Assembly (NCBI GenBank): GCA_041398005.1
Contig: JAWKVP010000001.1
Span: forward strand, 372,001 to 436,000
Direction of reading: 5' to 3'
From: JAGREO01 sp020446285
GTDB lineage: Bacteria; Pseudomonadota; Alphaproteobacteria; Geminicoccales; Geminicoccaceae
DNA length: 64,000 nt
Part shown: positions 1-8,691 of the stretch, piece by piece
Layout: each line of letters begins with the position of its first letter
How positions within the stretch are numbered: position 1 is the first letter of the stretch
The notes under the pieces: generated by a model
Database searches by the model: none
What the model was told of the DNA's origin: nothing
Seen by the model: only the letters and a program-made list of their open reading frames with translations
Translations under genes and position numbers: made by a program

Positions 1-2564
1 TCGCCATCCCGGCCCTTGCCGCCTTCAGCGGGATCGCGAAACAGGAGCTGGCGGGACGTGCCGACGCCACGGTCACGCTTGCCGGCAGCCTCGGGCAGCC
101 GAAAGCCGAGGCCAAGGCGCGCGTTCAGGATCTGCAGGCAGCCGGGCAGGATTTCGACGAGATCCGCCTCGATGCGACGGCATCGGGGCCAGCGGACAAT
201 CTCGCCGGGCGCGTCGTCCTCGAAGCCGAACAGTTCGGCCGCACGCTCGGGGTTTCCTCGGATTATGCACTGACCCCGAAGACGCTCGAACTCGCCGGAC
301 TTGCGCTCGAAGGACCGGCAACGGACATCAGGGGCGGGCTCACCCTCGATCGGACGACCTCCCTTGCGGGCGGAAAGCTGAAGGGCGGAATCTCCGATCT
401 CTCGGCGCTGGAGCCCTGGCACAAACAGGCGCTCGCGGGCTCGCTCGCCGTCGATGTCGAACTCGATGACAGAAGCGGCCGTCAGGATGTCGTCGCCCGT
501 ATCGAAATTCCCACCGCAAGCGGCGATTTCGGCAGGATCAGCGGGCTGTCGGCGGATGCGCGGGTCAATGACGCACTCGGCAAGCTTGCCGTCGATGCCG
601 GCATCGAGCTTGCGGGCTTCTCGGCGCCGGATCTGGAGGTGACCGCGGCGAAGGTCGATCTCGAGGGTGACGCCGGACTCCTCAACCTGAATGCCTCGGC
701 CAGCGGCCGCCAGAAGGGTGAACCGTTCGACATCACCACGGGCGCACGCCTCGACGTGGCAGGCGCGCCGCAGCAGATCTTTCTCGATTCACTGAACGGC
801 CGTGCCGCCGGACAGGACATCGAACTCCGCGCGCCGGCGAGGCTCGTTCTCGACAAGGGCGTGATGCAGATCGACAAGCTCGATCTCGTCGTAGGCGAGG
901 CGCGCATCCAGGGCGGCGCCAGCATGAATGACGGCCGGCTCGCCGGACGATTCGATCTCGGCCCGCTGCCGCTTTCCATGCTCGCCGCTTTCGGCGCACC
1001 GGAGCTGACCGGCACCGCCGAGGGCCGGATCGAGCTCGACGGATCGTCGGCCAAACCCAGGATCGGCGTCACCCTCGACCTTGCCCAGATCCGCCCGCCC
1101 GGACGCTTCTACCGCAACAAACCCGGCTTCGACGCGAATATCGCAACCACCATCGGCAACGGAACCCTGTCGCTCGATGTCAGGCTGGCGGGGCTCGCCG
1201 ACCAGCCGGGCACGATCACTCTCACCATGCCGCTCGGCCTCTCGCTCGATCCGCCGGCGTTCGAGTTCGCGAACACGGCAAGACTCGACGGCACCATCCG
1301 CGCGAAGGCCGATATCGGCAAGCTGTCGGTACTGGCACCGCTGGACGGACAGAGGATCGCCGGTATCGCGGATATCGATCTCGCCATCGGCGGGCGCGTG
1401 AACCGGCCCGATATCCGGGGCAGGATCGTGCTCGACAACGGCTTCGTGCAGGATGAGGGCAGCGGCTTCACACTCGCCGATACGGCCCTGGAGCTCGAAG
1501 TCGGAAACCAGCGCGTCGAGATCGCGAAACTGCAGGCTACCGACGGCGGCAAGGGCCGCATTGCGCTCGAGGGGTCCGTCGGCATCGACCCGGAAGGTTC
1601 GTTCCCCTTCGATCTGAAACTCACGAGCAAGGGCATGCGGGTGCTCGAAAGCACGCTGGGCCGCGCCTTCGCCAGTTCCGATCTGGCCCTTTCCGGCGAT
1701 GCGAGGCGGGGTCGAATCGAGGGAACGATCACCCTGGATTCGGCCAACATCCAGATCCCCGGCGGCGGTGGCATCGACCCCGTGGCCCTCGATGTGACCG
1801 AGGTCGGCAAGGGTGCTCCGTCGAGAAACGAACAGGCCGGCGGACCGAAGGACACCGGTCCGGGCTACGATCTCTCGCTCGACATCGATTTCCGGGCTCC
1901 CTCCAAGCTCTATGTGCGCGGCCGCGGGCTCGAATCGGAATGGGGCGGAGACCTGGACATCACCGGCAAGGCCGCCTCTCCCGACATCGCCGGGGAGATC
2001 GAGTTCCGGCGCGGCTATCTCGACTTTCTCGACAGGCGTTTCGACATCCGCACGGGCCGGATAGGCTTTACCGGCGGGCTCATTCCGGAAATCGAGCTTA
2101 CCGCCGCGGCCCAGGGCACGGAACTCGTCGCGATCGTCTCGATCACCGGACCGGCGAACAAGCCCGATTTCGAATTGTCGAGCGAGCCGTCGCGCCCACA
2201 GGATGAAATTCTCTCCGATCTTCTCTTCAAGCGCGATGTCTCGTCGATCACCCCGGCACAGGGTGTACGCCTCGCCGCCGCCGTGCGACGGCTCGAGGGC
2301 GGTGGCGTCGACGCGATCGGCTCGCTGCGCGACACGGTTGGCCTCGACACGCTCGACATCGGTGGTGACGAGGATAGCGGCGCTACCGCCAAGGCCGGGA
2401 AATACATCGCCGATGGCGTGTTCCTCGAAGTCGAGCGTGGCCTGACGGCGGGAAGCGGCAAGGCGCGCGTCGAGATCGAACTTTCCGACAACATCACCGT
2501 CAACACCGAAGTCGACGAGAATGCCCAGAGCGGTGTTGGCATCGAATGGCGGATGGACTACTAG
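1..2564 (+). CDS. tamB: TamB-type translocation/assembly protein, C-terminal part (5' end outside window)
   Basis: The frame is open from the left edge to the stop at 2562-2564, giving about 850 residues of what is normally a protein well above 1000. The visible part is long, repetitive beta-rich sequence with frequent G-x-L and D/N-G turns. It ends in the segment that marks the TamB/YtfN (DUF490) C-terminus: a run around DEILSDLLFKRDVSSITPAQ, a DTVGLDTLDIG-like stretch, and a closing G-x-E-W-R-M-D-Y. TamB is an inner-membrane-anchored periplasmic protein that works with the Omp85 protein TamA in outer-membrane protein insertion or lipid transport. tamA would be expected just upstream, outside the window. 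The partial status comes only from the window edge. Confidence 0.9.
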   Translation, partial: AIPALAAFSGIAKQELAGRADATVTLAGSLGQPKAEAKARVQDLQAAGQDFDEIRLDATASGPADNLAGRVVLEAEQFGRTLGVSSDYALTPKTLELAGLALEGPATDIRGGLTLDRTTSLAGGKLKGGISDLSALEPWHKQALAGSLAVDVELDDRSGRQDVVARIEIPTASGDFGRISGLSADARVNDALGKLAVDAGIELAGFSAPDLEVTAAKVDLEGDAGLLNLNASASGRQKGEPFDITTGARLDVAGAPQQIFLDSLNGRAAGQDIELRAPARLVLDKGVMQIDKLDLVVGEARIQGGASMNDGRLAGRFDLGPLPLSMLAAFGAPELTGTAEGRIELDGSSAKPRIGVTLDLAQIRPPGRFYRNKPGFDANIATTIGNGTLSLDVRLAGLADQPGTITLTMPLGLSLDPPAFEFANTARLDGTIRAKADIGKLSVLAPLDGQRIAGIADIDLAIGGRVNRPDIRGRIVLDNGFVQDEGSGFTLADTALELEVGNQRVEIAKLQATDGGKGRIALEGSVGIDPEGSFPFDLKLTSKGMRVLESTLGRAFASSDLALSGDARRGRIEGTITLDSANIQIPGGGGIDPVALDVTEVGKGAPSRNEQAGGPKDTGPGYDLSLDIDFRAPSKLYVRGRGLESEWGGDLDITGKAASPDIAGEIEFRRGYLDFLDRRFDIRTGRIGFTGGLIPEIELTAAAQGTELVAIVSITGPANKPDFELSSEPSRPQDEILSDLLFKRDVSSITPAQGVRLAAAVRRLEGGGVDAIGSLRDTVGLDTLDIGGDEDSGATAKAGKYIADGVFLEVERGLTAGSGKARVEIELSDNITVNTEVDENAQSGVGIEWRMDY

Positions 2565-2613
2565 TGCATCGATCCAGACAGATCATACTGATCTGTCTGG
2601 AAAAATTGATGCA
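2565..2613. promoter_or_regulatory. Long imperfect palindrome between tamB and the ABC-2 permease gene
   Basis: A perfect 12-bp inverted repeat (CCAGACAGATCA at 2574-2585, TGATCTGTCTGG at 2589-2600) with a 3-bp centre is extended outward by TGCATCGAT on the left and ATTGATGCA on the right (8 of 9 paired, offset by a short A-run). It lies directly after the tamB stop and 38 bp before the next start codon. No T-run follows it on either strand, so it looks more like a regulator operator (TetR-type operators are of this size) than an intrinsic terminator. This is inference from position and symmetry. Confidence 0.5.
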
Positions 2614-2638
2614 AAACAAGGAGCTGGTGCTCGGGTGA

Positions 2639-3565
2639 ATGAACGAAGTGAATGCGCCTGAGCACGAGAGCCCTTCCCGTTCAGGTGGAGCACCCGGACG
2701 ATCAGGAATTGCGGTGAGGCGGGTGAACCAGAACATGCAGCAGCCGATGGAACCGGGCATCGACCTGCCGGAAGGCGGCAGCACCTTCGGAACATTCGGT
2801 GACATCAACATCATCGGATTGTGGACCCTCTACTGCAAGGAAGTCTGGCGGTTCCTCAAGGTCGTGACCCAGACGGTCATGGCGCCGGTCATCACCACGC
2901 TCATCTTTCTCGCCATCTTCACGCTGGCGCTCGGGCGGGCCGGGCGGATGGTGGGCAACCTGCCGTTTCTCGAATTCCTCGCACCCGGTCTCATCATGAT
3001 GGCGATCGTGCAGAACGCGTTCGCCAACACTTCCTCGTCGATCATGATCGCCAAGGTGCAGGGCAATATCGTCGACTATCTCATGCCGCCGCTCTCGCCC
3101 GGTGAACTTCTCTTCGGCGTGGTCGCGGGCGGCGTGACCCGGGGATTTCTCGTAGGTACGGTCGTCTGGGCGGCGATGCTGCTCTTCGTCGACGTGATGC
3201 CGCAGAGCTGGATCCTCGTCATCGCCTTTACCCTGCTCGCATCGCTGATGCTCTCGCTCCTCGGGTTCCTTGCGGCACTCTGGGCGGAGAAGTTCGACCA
3301 GATGGCGGCGGTGACGAACTTCGTCATCACCCCCCTCTCCTTTCTCTCCGGCACCTTCTATTCGATCCAGCAGCTTCCGGGCGCATTCCATGCCATCGCT
3401 CTCGCGAATCCGTTCTTCTACATGATCGACGGCGTGCGCTACGGCTTCACCGGCCACAGTGACGGATCGATCGCTGTGGGCCTCGTCTTTCTGGCCCTTG
3501 TGAATCTCGGACTTTGGTTCTTTGCATTGCGGCTCCTGCGCCTAGGCTACAGGCTCAAGGCGTGA
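2639..3565 (+). CDS. ABC-2 type transporter permease (YadH-like)
   Basis: 308 residues. After a soluble N-terminus of about 60 residues come roughly six hydrophobic segments (about 78-97, 104-125, 155-180, 188-212, 222-245, 280-300). The MMAIVQNAFANTSSSIMIAK stretch and the PLSFLSGTFYSIQQLP segment before the last helices are typical of the YadH/NodJ branch of ABC-2 exporter permeases. A permease of this kind needs a separate ATP-binding subunit, but no ATPase gene is adjacent: tamB lies upstream and argD downstream. The ATG at 2639 gives a long polar N-terminus; the internal ATG at 2734 is a plausible alternative start. Substrate unknown. Confidence 0.85.
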   Translation: MNEVNAPEHESPSRSGGAPGRSGIAVRRVNQNMQQPMEPGIDLPEGGSTFGTFGDINIIGLWTLYCKEVWRFLKVVTQTVMAPVITTLIFLAIFTLALGRAGRMVGNLPFLEFLAPGLIMMAIVQNAFANTSSSIMIAKVQGNIVDYLMPPLSPGELLFGVVAGGVTRGFLVGTVVWAAMLLFVDVMPQSWILVIAFTLLASLMLSLLGFLAALWAEKFDQMAAVTNFVITPLSFLSGTFYSIQQLPGAFHAIALANPFFYMIDGVRYGFTGHSDGSIAVGLVFLALVNLGLWFFALRLLRLGYRLKA

Positions 3566-3619
3566 AGACGCCATCGGCCCCACGGCCTTCCATCGCCAAC
3601 CCCTGAAGAAACGTCACCA

Positions 3620-4807
3620 ATGACAAAGAACGAAGCCATCCCCACAGTGCTGCCGGTCTACAATCGGATCGATCTCGTCTTCGAGCGCGGCGAAGGCGCA
3701 TGGCTCTACACCAATGACGGCCGCAAGTTTCTCGATTTCGCCAGCGGCATCGCCGTGACCGGCCTCGGTCACGCGCATCCGCATCTGGTCGAGACCCTGC
3801 AAAAGCAGGCCGCCCGTGTGTGGCATGTCTCCAACCTCTTTCGCATCGACCCGCTCGAACGTCTCGCCGACAGGCTGGTGGCCAACAGCTTTGCCGAAAC
3901 CGTCTTCGCCTGCAATTCCGGTGCGGAGGCGATGGAGGCCTGCATCAAGATGGCGCGGCGCTTCCAGTGGGCGCGGGGTCAGCAAAGGCGCAACCGCATC
4001 ATCACCTTCGAGGGCAGCTTCCACGGCCGGACCATGGCGACCATCTCGGCCGCCGGCGAGACCCGGCTCACCGAAGGATTTGCGCCGCTGCTCGACGGTT
4101 TCGACCGGGTGCCCTTCGGCGACCACGATGCCGTGCGCGCGGCGATCACCGAAGAGACGGCGGCGATCATGATCGAGCCCGTTCAGGGCGAAGGCGGCAT
4201 TCGTCCGGTGCCCAAAGAGTGTCTCCAGGGCCTGCGCGAACTGTGCGACGAGCACGATCTTCTCCTCATCTTCGACGAGGTGCAGTGCGGCATGGGCCGG
4301 ACGGGCAAGCTCTTCGCCCATCAGCTTTCAGGCGTGACGCCGGATATCATGGGCTCGGCCAAGGGCCTTGGCGGCGGTTTCCCCATCGGCGCCTGTCTGG
4401 CAACCGCCCGCGCCGCCTCGGGCATGACCACATCGACGCACGGCTCGACCTTCGGCGGCAATCCGCTTGCCTCGGCGGTGGCCAATGCCGTGCTCGACAT
4501 CATGCTGGAAGACGGCTTTCTCGACCGGGTCGTCGAACGCGGCCGGTATCTTGCCCGAAAGCTCGAAACCCTTGCCGGGACATTCCCCGGTGTCATCGGG
4601 GGAACACGCGGCGAGGGCCTGATGCTCGGCGTCAAATGTATCGTGCCCCATCTCGAACTGAGCGCGAAGCTGCGCGAGAATGGCCTGCTCTCCGTTCCCG
4701 CCGCCGACAATATCGTCCGCCTGTTGCCGCCGATGACGATCAGCGAGGAGGAAATCGACATCGCGATCGACATGATCGGGGAAAGCTGCCGGGCCATGAC
4801 GACATGA
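3620..4807 (+). CDS. argD: Acetylornithine/succinyldiaminopimelate aminotransferase
   Basis: 395 residues, normal for ArgD. A class-III, PLP-dependent aminotransferase that interconverts N-acetylglutamate semialdehyde and N-acetylornithine in arginine biosynthesis. Visible landmarks are DFASGIAVTGLGHAHP near the N-terminus, CNSGAEAMEACIKMAR, SFHGRTMATISA, the EPVQGEGGI and FDEVQCGMGRTG motifs, and the PLP-lysine segment GSAKGLGGGFPIG with lysine near residue 247. Its stop overlaps the next ATG (ATGA), so it is translationally coupled to argF. The argD-argF-hslO order is common in alphaproteobacteria and supports ArgD over a catabolic ornithine aminotransferase. Confidence 0.95.
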   Translation: MTKNEAIPTVLPVYNRIDLVFERGEGAWLYTNDGRKFLDFASGIAVTGLGHAHPHLVETLQKQAARVWHVSNLFRIDPLERLADRLVANSFAETVFACNSGAEAMEACIKMARRFQWARGQQRRNRIITFEGSFHGRTMATISAAGETRLTEGFAPLLDGFDRVPFGDHDAVRAAITEETAAIMIEPVQGEGGIRPVPKECLQGLRELCDEHDLLLIFDEVQCGMGRTGKLFAHQLSGVTPDIMGSAKGLGGGFPIGACLATARAASGMTTSTHGSTFGGNPLASAVANAVLDIMLEDGFLDRVVERGRYLARKLETLAGTFPGVIGGTRGEGLMLGVKCIVPHLELSAKLRENGLLSVPAADNIVRLLPPMTISEEEIDIAIDMIGESCRAMTT

Positions 4808-5706
4808 GGCATTTTCTCGATCTGAGCGACATCGATGGCGGCGAGCTCGAGGGCATTCTCGACCGTGCGGCGGCCATGAAGGCCGGTTCGGACGCAAGCA
4901 GACCGCTGGCCGGCAGGACGCTGGCCATGATCTTCGAGAAATCCTCGACCCGCACGCGGGTTTCCTTCGAGGTCGCCGCCCAGCAGCTTGGCGGCCACGC
5001 GATCATGCTGTCCTCGAAGGAAATGCAGATGGGCCGGGGAGAGACGATCGCCGATACCGCGCGTGTGCTCTCGCGCTATGTCGATGTCATCATGATTCGC
5101 ACCGACGCCCACAGGAAGCTCACCGATCTCGCCCATCATGCGACGGTGCCGGTCATCAACGGTCTCACCGACGACAGTCACCCCTGCCAGCTCATGGCCG
5201 ACATGCTGACCGTGCGCGAGAAGAAAGGGTCGGTGCGCGGCCGGCGCATCGCCTATGTTGGCGATATCGCCAACAATATGGGCCGCTCGTTCATTCATGC
5301 CGCCGTCCGCTTCGGCTTCGATCTCAGGCTGGCGGGGCCGGAAGAGCTGGCACCGCAGCGTTCGGATCTCGAATGGGCGCGCGAGCGCCAGGGCCGCATC
5401 CATGTCACCACCGATCCGCTCGAGGCGGTCATCGAAGCCGACGCGGTGGTCGCCGATACCTGGGTATCGATGGGCGACCGCGATGCCGAACGCCGGCACG
5501 GCATTCTCGAACCCTACCGCGTCGATGACGCATTGATGCGTCATGCCAGAAGCGATGCGCTGTTCATGCACTGCCTGCCGGCACATCGCGGCGAAGAGGT
5601 GACCGGTTCCGTGATCGACGGACCGCAGTCGGTGGTTTTCGACGAGGCGGAGAACCGCCTGCATGCACAAAAGGCGATCATTGCCTGGTGCCTGGAAAAA
5701 GGCTGA
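4804..5706 (+). CDS. argF: Ornithine carbamoyltransferase
   Basis: 300 residues, cytosolic. Converts ornithine and carbamoyl phosphate to citrulline. The carbamoyl-phosphate loop STRTR is at residues 48-52, followed by the HPCQ motif in the middle and the ornithine-binding HCLPAHRGEEV motif in the C-terminal part, all intact. The ATG at 4804 overlaps the argD stop by four bases; the reading frame is open further upstream through argD, but that extension is not conserved ArgF sequence, so the coupled start is preferred. Confidence 0.96.
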   Translation: MRHFLDLSDIDGGELEGILDRAAAMKAGSDASRPLAGRTLAMIFEKSSTRTRVSFEVAAQQLGGHAIMLSSKEMQMGRGETIADTARVLSRYVDVIMIRTDAHRKLTDLAHHATVPVINGLTDDSHPCQLMADMLTVREKKGSVRGRRIAYVGDIANNMGRSFIHAAVRFGFDLRLAGPEELAPQRSDLEWARERQGRIHVTTDPLEAVIEADAVVADTWVSMGDRDAERRHGILEPYRVDDALMRHARSDALFMHCLPAHRGEEVTGSVIDGPQSVVFDEAENRLHAQKAIIAWCLEKG

Positions 5707-5718
5707 TCGCACCGCTAC

Positions 5719-5735
5719 GGCGAGACGGTCTCGCC
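5719..5735. terminator. Hairpin after argF (possible weak terminator)
   Basis: GGCGAGA and TCTCGCC form a perfect 7-bp stem around a 3-base loop, 12 bases after the argF stop and before hslO. No T-run follows, so it is not a standard intrinsic terminator. It could modulate read-through or mRNA stability between argDF and hslO. Confidence 0.3.
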
Positions 5736-5765
5736 CCCGCCCGGGCAAGCTGCTAAGGTCGTCTC

Positions 5766-6698
5766 ATGCCTGCGCAAACACCCTTCATCGACACGCTCCG
5801 TCCGTTCCAGATCGAGCGTTCCAGCCTTCGCGGCCGGGCGGTGCGGCTCGACGCCGTCATCAACCGGGTCCTCGGTTCGCACGGATATCCCGATACCGTG
5901 TCGCCGCTGCTCGGCGAACTGATGGTGCTTGCGGCCGGTTTTGCCGGCGCGCTCAAGTTCGAGGGCACATTCAGCCTGCAGCTGCGCGGCGATGGTCCGG
6001 TCAGCCTGATGGTCGCCGATGTCTCCAATGCGGGCGGAATGCGCGGACATGCGAGTTTCGACGCCGCCGGCGTGAAGGCGACGGGCGGCGAGGATCCGAT
6101 CGGACTGGCGCAATTGCTCGGCAAGGGCGTCATGGCACTCACGGTCGACCAGAGCCACGCGGGCGGGCAGGTCTATCAGGGCATCGTCGAACTCGGCGGT
6201 CGAACGCTGCAGGAAGCCATGCTCGCCTATTTCCAGCAATCGGAACAGGTCCCGACGGGCATCCGCTCGGCGGTCCGCCTCGACCCGCGGGATGGCCGCT
6301 GGCGCGGTGGTGCTGTCATCGTCCAGGCGATGCCGGGGGATGGACCGGTCGAGGCGAGCGCGGACGAGCGCAAGGAGGACTGGCAGCGGGCGATGCTCCT
6401 GCTGGAAACGCTGCGCGACGACGAGCTCGTGGATCCGGCACTGTCGCTGGACGATCTGCTGATGCGGCTTTTCCACGAGGATGGCGTGCGGGTGTTCGAA
6501 CCGCTCGACCTCAGCTTTGCCTGTTCCTGCAGCATCGAACGGGTAGAGAACATGCTTCGCACGTTCGAGATTGCGGATTTCGACGATATGCGTGACGACC
6601 GGGGATGCGTACAGGTGACCTGCGAATTCTGCAGCGAAAGCTACACGATCGACAATGCCCGACTGGATGAAATCATGAACGGGGATACCAGGCAATGA
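5766..6698 (+). CDS. hslO: Redox-regulated chaperone Hsp33
   Basis: 310 residues. Hsp33 is a cytosolic holdase activated by oxidation through a zinc-binding C-terminal switch. The switch is present and complete: C-x-C at residues 253/255 and C-x-x-C at 286/289, with an extra cysteine at 281. The N-terminal region contains the family-typical LLGELMVLAAGFAGALKFEG and GGxVYQGIVEL-type stretches. It starts 59 bp after argF, the usual position in alphaproteobacteria, and overlaps the following lipoprotein gene by four bases. Confidence 0.95.
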   Translation: MPAQTPFIDTLRPFQIERSSLRGRAVRLDAVINRVLGSHGYPDTVSPLLGELMVLAAGFAGALKFEGTFSLQLRGDGPVSLMVADVSNAGGMRGHASFDAAGVKATGGEDPIGLAQLLGKGVMALTVDQSHAGGQVYQGIVELGGRTLQEAMLAYFQQSEQVPTGIRSAVRLDPRDGRWRGGAVIVQAMPGDGPVEASADERKEDWQRAMLLLETLRDDELVDPALSLDDLLMRLFHEDGVRVFEPLDLSFACSCSIERVENMLRTFEIADFDDMRDDRGCVQVTCEFCSESYTIDNARLDEIMNGDTRQ

Positions 6699-7279
6699 AC
6701 CGCTCCCGTCCGCTTGCATGGCTGTTGCCGCTGGCCGCCATTCTCGCCGCCTGCACCTCGCCGGAGACGATCGAACCGGCGGTCACCACCAGCAGTCGCG
6801 CGCCGATCACCTTCGCCGTCAGCGAGGTTCGCGAGGCGATGGAAGCAGCACCGCCGGCCGCCGGCAATTTCAAGGATCGCCGCCGCAGCGCCCGGCTCGG
6901 CGAGGCGGCCAAGACGTTCCTCGGCAAGCGGCTGCTCGCCGGAGGCGGTGACGGCTGGCTCGATGCGACCGTCACCGAAGCCTCGCTGATCGAGCGGCAG
7001 CGCGAGACCACGGGTGGCTTCACCGGCTTTTTCGTGCGCGAGCCTGACGCCGATCTCGAGGCCGGTGTCGTCGTTCGTCTCGTCATCAGGGACGGTCTTG
7101 GACAAGAGCGGGCTTTTGCCGATATCAAGGTCGCGCGCACCCGCGCGGTACCCGAGGGGCTCGATGTGATCGAGCGGGATGCGGTGGCCGAGGCACTCAT
7201 CAACGATCTTCTCAGGCAGCTCGATGACGAGCTGACGACCACGGTCGACACCGAATTGCCGGACTACAAGGCATTCTGA
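6695..7279 (+). CDS. Putative lipoprotein of unknown function
   Basis: 194 residues with a signal peptide MNRSRPLAWLLPLAAILAAC and a good lipobox (LAAC, cysteine at residue 20), so probably lipid-anchored after processing by Lsp. The mature part is soluble with alternating charged helices and strands; no catalytic motif was recognised. Its ATG overlaps the hslO stop (ATGA), so it is co-translated with hslO. The residue after the cysteine is Thr rather than Asp, which by the enterobacterial rule favours outer-membrane sorting (inference). Confidence 0.75.
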   Translation: MNRSRPLAWLLPLAAILAACTSPETIEPAVTTSSRAPITFAVSEVREAMEAAPPAAGNFKDRRRSARLGEAAKTFLGKRLLAGGGDGWLDATVTEASLIERQRETTGGFTGFFVREPDADLEAGVVVRLVIRDGLGQERAFADIKVARTRAVPEGLDVIERDAVAEALINDLLRQLDDELTTTVDTELPDYKAF

Positions 7280-7347
7280 AACGGAAATTCCGCCGATAAT
7301 ACCGGGCAGTGTCGCAGGTATGCCCGCTGCCGTCCGGGAGGGAGCTC

Positions 7348-8691
7348 ATGAGCCACGTCTTTTACCGCAATCTTCGCCAGAACTACCCCCGGGCAACCGG
7401 TGGCGACGGGGCCTATATCATCGACAGCACGGGCAAGCGGTATCTCGACGCCTCGGGTGGAGCCGCGGTTTCCTGTCTCGGCCACAGCGACAGGCGGGTG
7501 ATCGATGCGATCAGGTCGCAGCTCGACGCCATCGCCTTCGCCCATACGGGTTTCTTTTCCACCGATGCCGCCGAGGAACTCGCGGATCATCTCGTGGCGA
7601 GAGCCCCTGCCGGCATCGATCTCGTCTATTTCGTCTCCGGCGGCTCGGAGGCGGTGGAGGCGGCGCTCAAGCTCGCCCGCCAGTATTATCTGGAGATCGG
7701 CCAGCCGCAGCGGCGCCGCTTCATCGCCCGCAGGCAGAGCTATCACGGCAATACACTCGGCGCGCTCGCCGTCGGCGGCAATCAGTGGCGGCGCGCCCAG
7801 TTCGAGCCCATCCTCATGGATGCCGATCATCTCACCCCCGCCTTCGCCTACCGCGAACAGCGCGATGGCGAGAGCGAGGCGGCGTTCGTCGACCGGCTCG
7901 CGAGCGAACTCGAAAACCATCTCGAAGCAGTCGGACCGGAAACCGTTCTCGCCTTCATCGCCGAACCGGTGGTCGGTGCCACACTCGGCGCGGTTCCGGC
8001 CCCGCCGGGCTATTTTCGCCGCATTCGCGAGACCCTCGACCGCCACGGCATTCTGCTCATCCTCGACGAGGTGATGTGCGGCATGGGGCGGACCGGACAT
8101 CTCTTCGCCTGCGAGCATGACGGCGTCACACCCGATCTCATCACCATCGCCAAGGGCCTCGGCGCCGGCTATCAGCCCGTCGGCGCGACCCTTGCAAGCA
8201 GGAAGATCGGCGATGCGATCCGTAACGGATCGGGCTTCTTCCAGCACGGCCACACCTATATGGGCCATCCGACCGCCTGTGCCGCAGCACTTGCCGTGCA
8301 GAAGGTCATCGAGGAGGATGGCCTGCTGGCGCGCGTCGCCGAAATGGGCACACGACTGGAAGCGGCCCTGCATGAACGCTTCGGCAACCATCCCAATATC
8401 GGCGATATTCGCGGACGCGGCCTGTTCCGCGGCATCGAACTGGTAGCCGACCGGCAGGACAAGACAGTGTTCGATCCGGCGCTGGCATTGCACGCGCGCA
8501 TCAAGAAGGCAGCGGTCGAAGAGGGCCTCATCTGTTATCCCATGGGCGGCACGGTCGACGGACGCAATGGCGATCACGTTCTCCTCGCCCCGCCCTTCAT
8601 CATCAATGACGAACAGATCGACGAGCTGGTCGGGAAACTCGGTCGCGCCATCGATACGGCACTCGCCGGAGCGAAAACGGATGCGGCCTGA
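7348..8691 (+). CDS. Class-III PLP-dependent aminotransferase
   Basis: 447 residues from ATG 7348, chosen because GGGAGGGAG lies just upstream; the open frame begins earlier at 7309. Class-III signatures are all present: DASGGAAVSCLGH, FVSGGSEAVEAALKLARQY, the RRQSYHGNTLGAL motif, the ILDEVMCGMGRTG aspartate motif and PLP lysine in TIAKGLGAGYQPVGA (near residue 268). It resembles the omega-amino-acid/adenosylmethionine-type branch rather than ArgD. The next gene, a beta-keto-acid cleavage enzyme, starts within its last 11 bases, so the two probably act on one pathway in which an amino acid is transaminated to a keto acid that is then cleaved. The substrate cannot be read from the sequence. 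Confidence 0.88.
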   Translation: MSHVFYRNLRQNYPRATGGDGAYIIDSTGKRYLDASGGAAVSCLGHSDRRVIDAIRSQLDAIAFAHTGFFSTDAAEELADHLVARAPAGIDLVYFVSGGSEAVEAALKLARQYYLEIGQPQRRRFIARRQSYHGNTLGALAVGGNQWRRAQFEPILMDADHLTPAFAYREQRDGESEAAFVDRLASELENHLEAVGPETVLAFIAEPVVGATLGAVPAPPGYFRRIRETLDRHGILLILDEVMCGMGRTGHLFACEHDGVTPDLITIAKGLGAGYQPVGATLASRKIGDAIRNGSGFFQHGHTYMGHPTACAAALAVQKVIEEDGLLARVAEMGTRLEAALHERFGNHPNIGDIRGRGLFRGIELVADRQDKTVFDPALALHARIKKAAVEEGLICYPMGGTVDGRNGDHVLLAPPFIINDEQIDELVGKLGRAIDTALAGAKTDAA

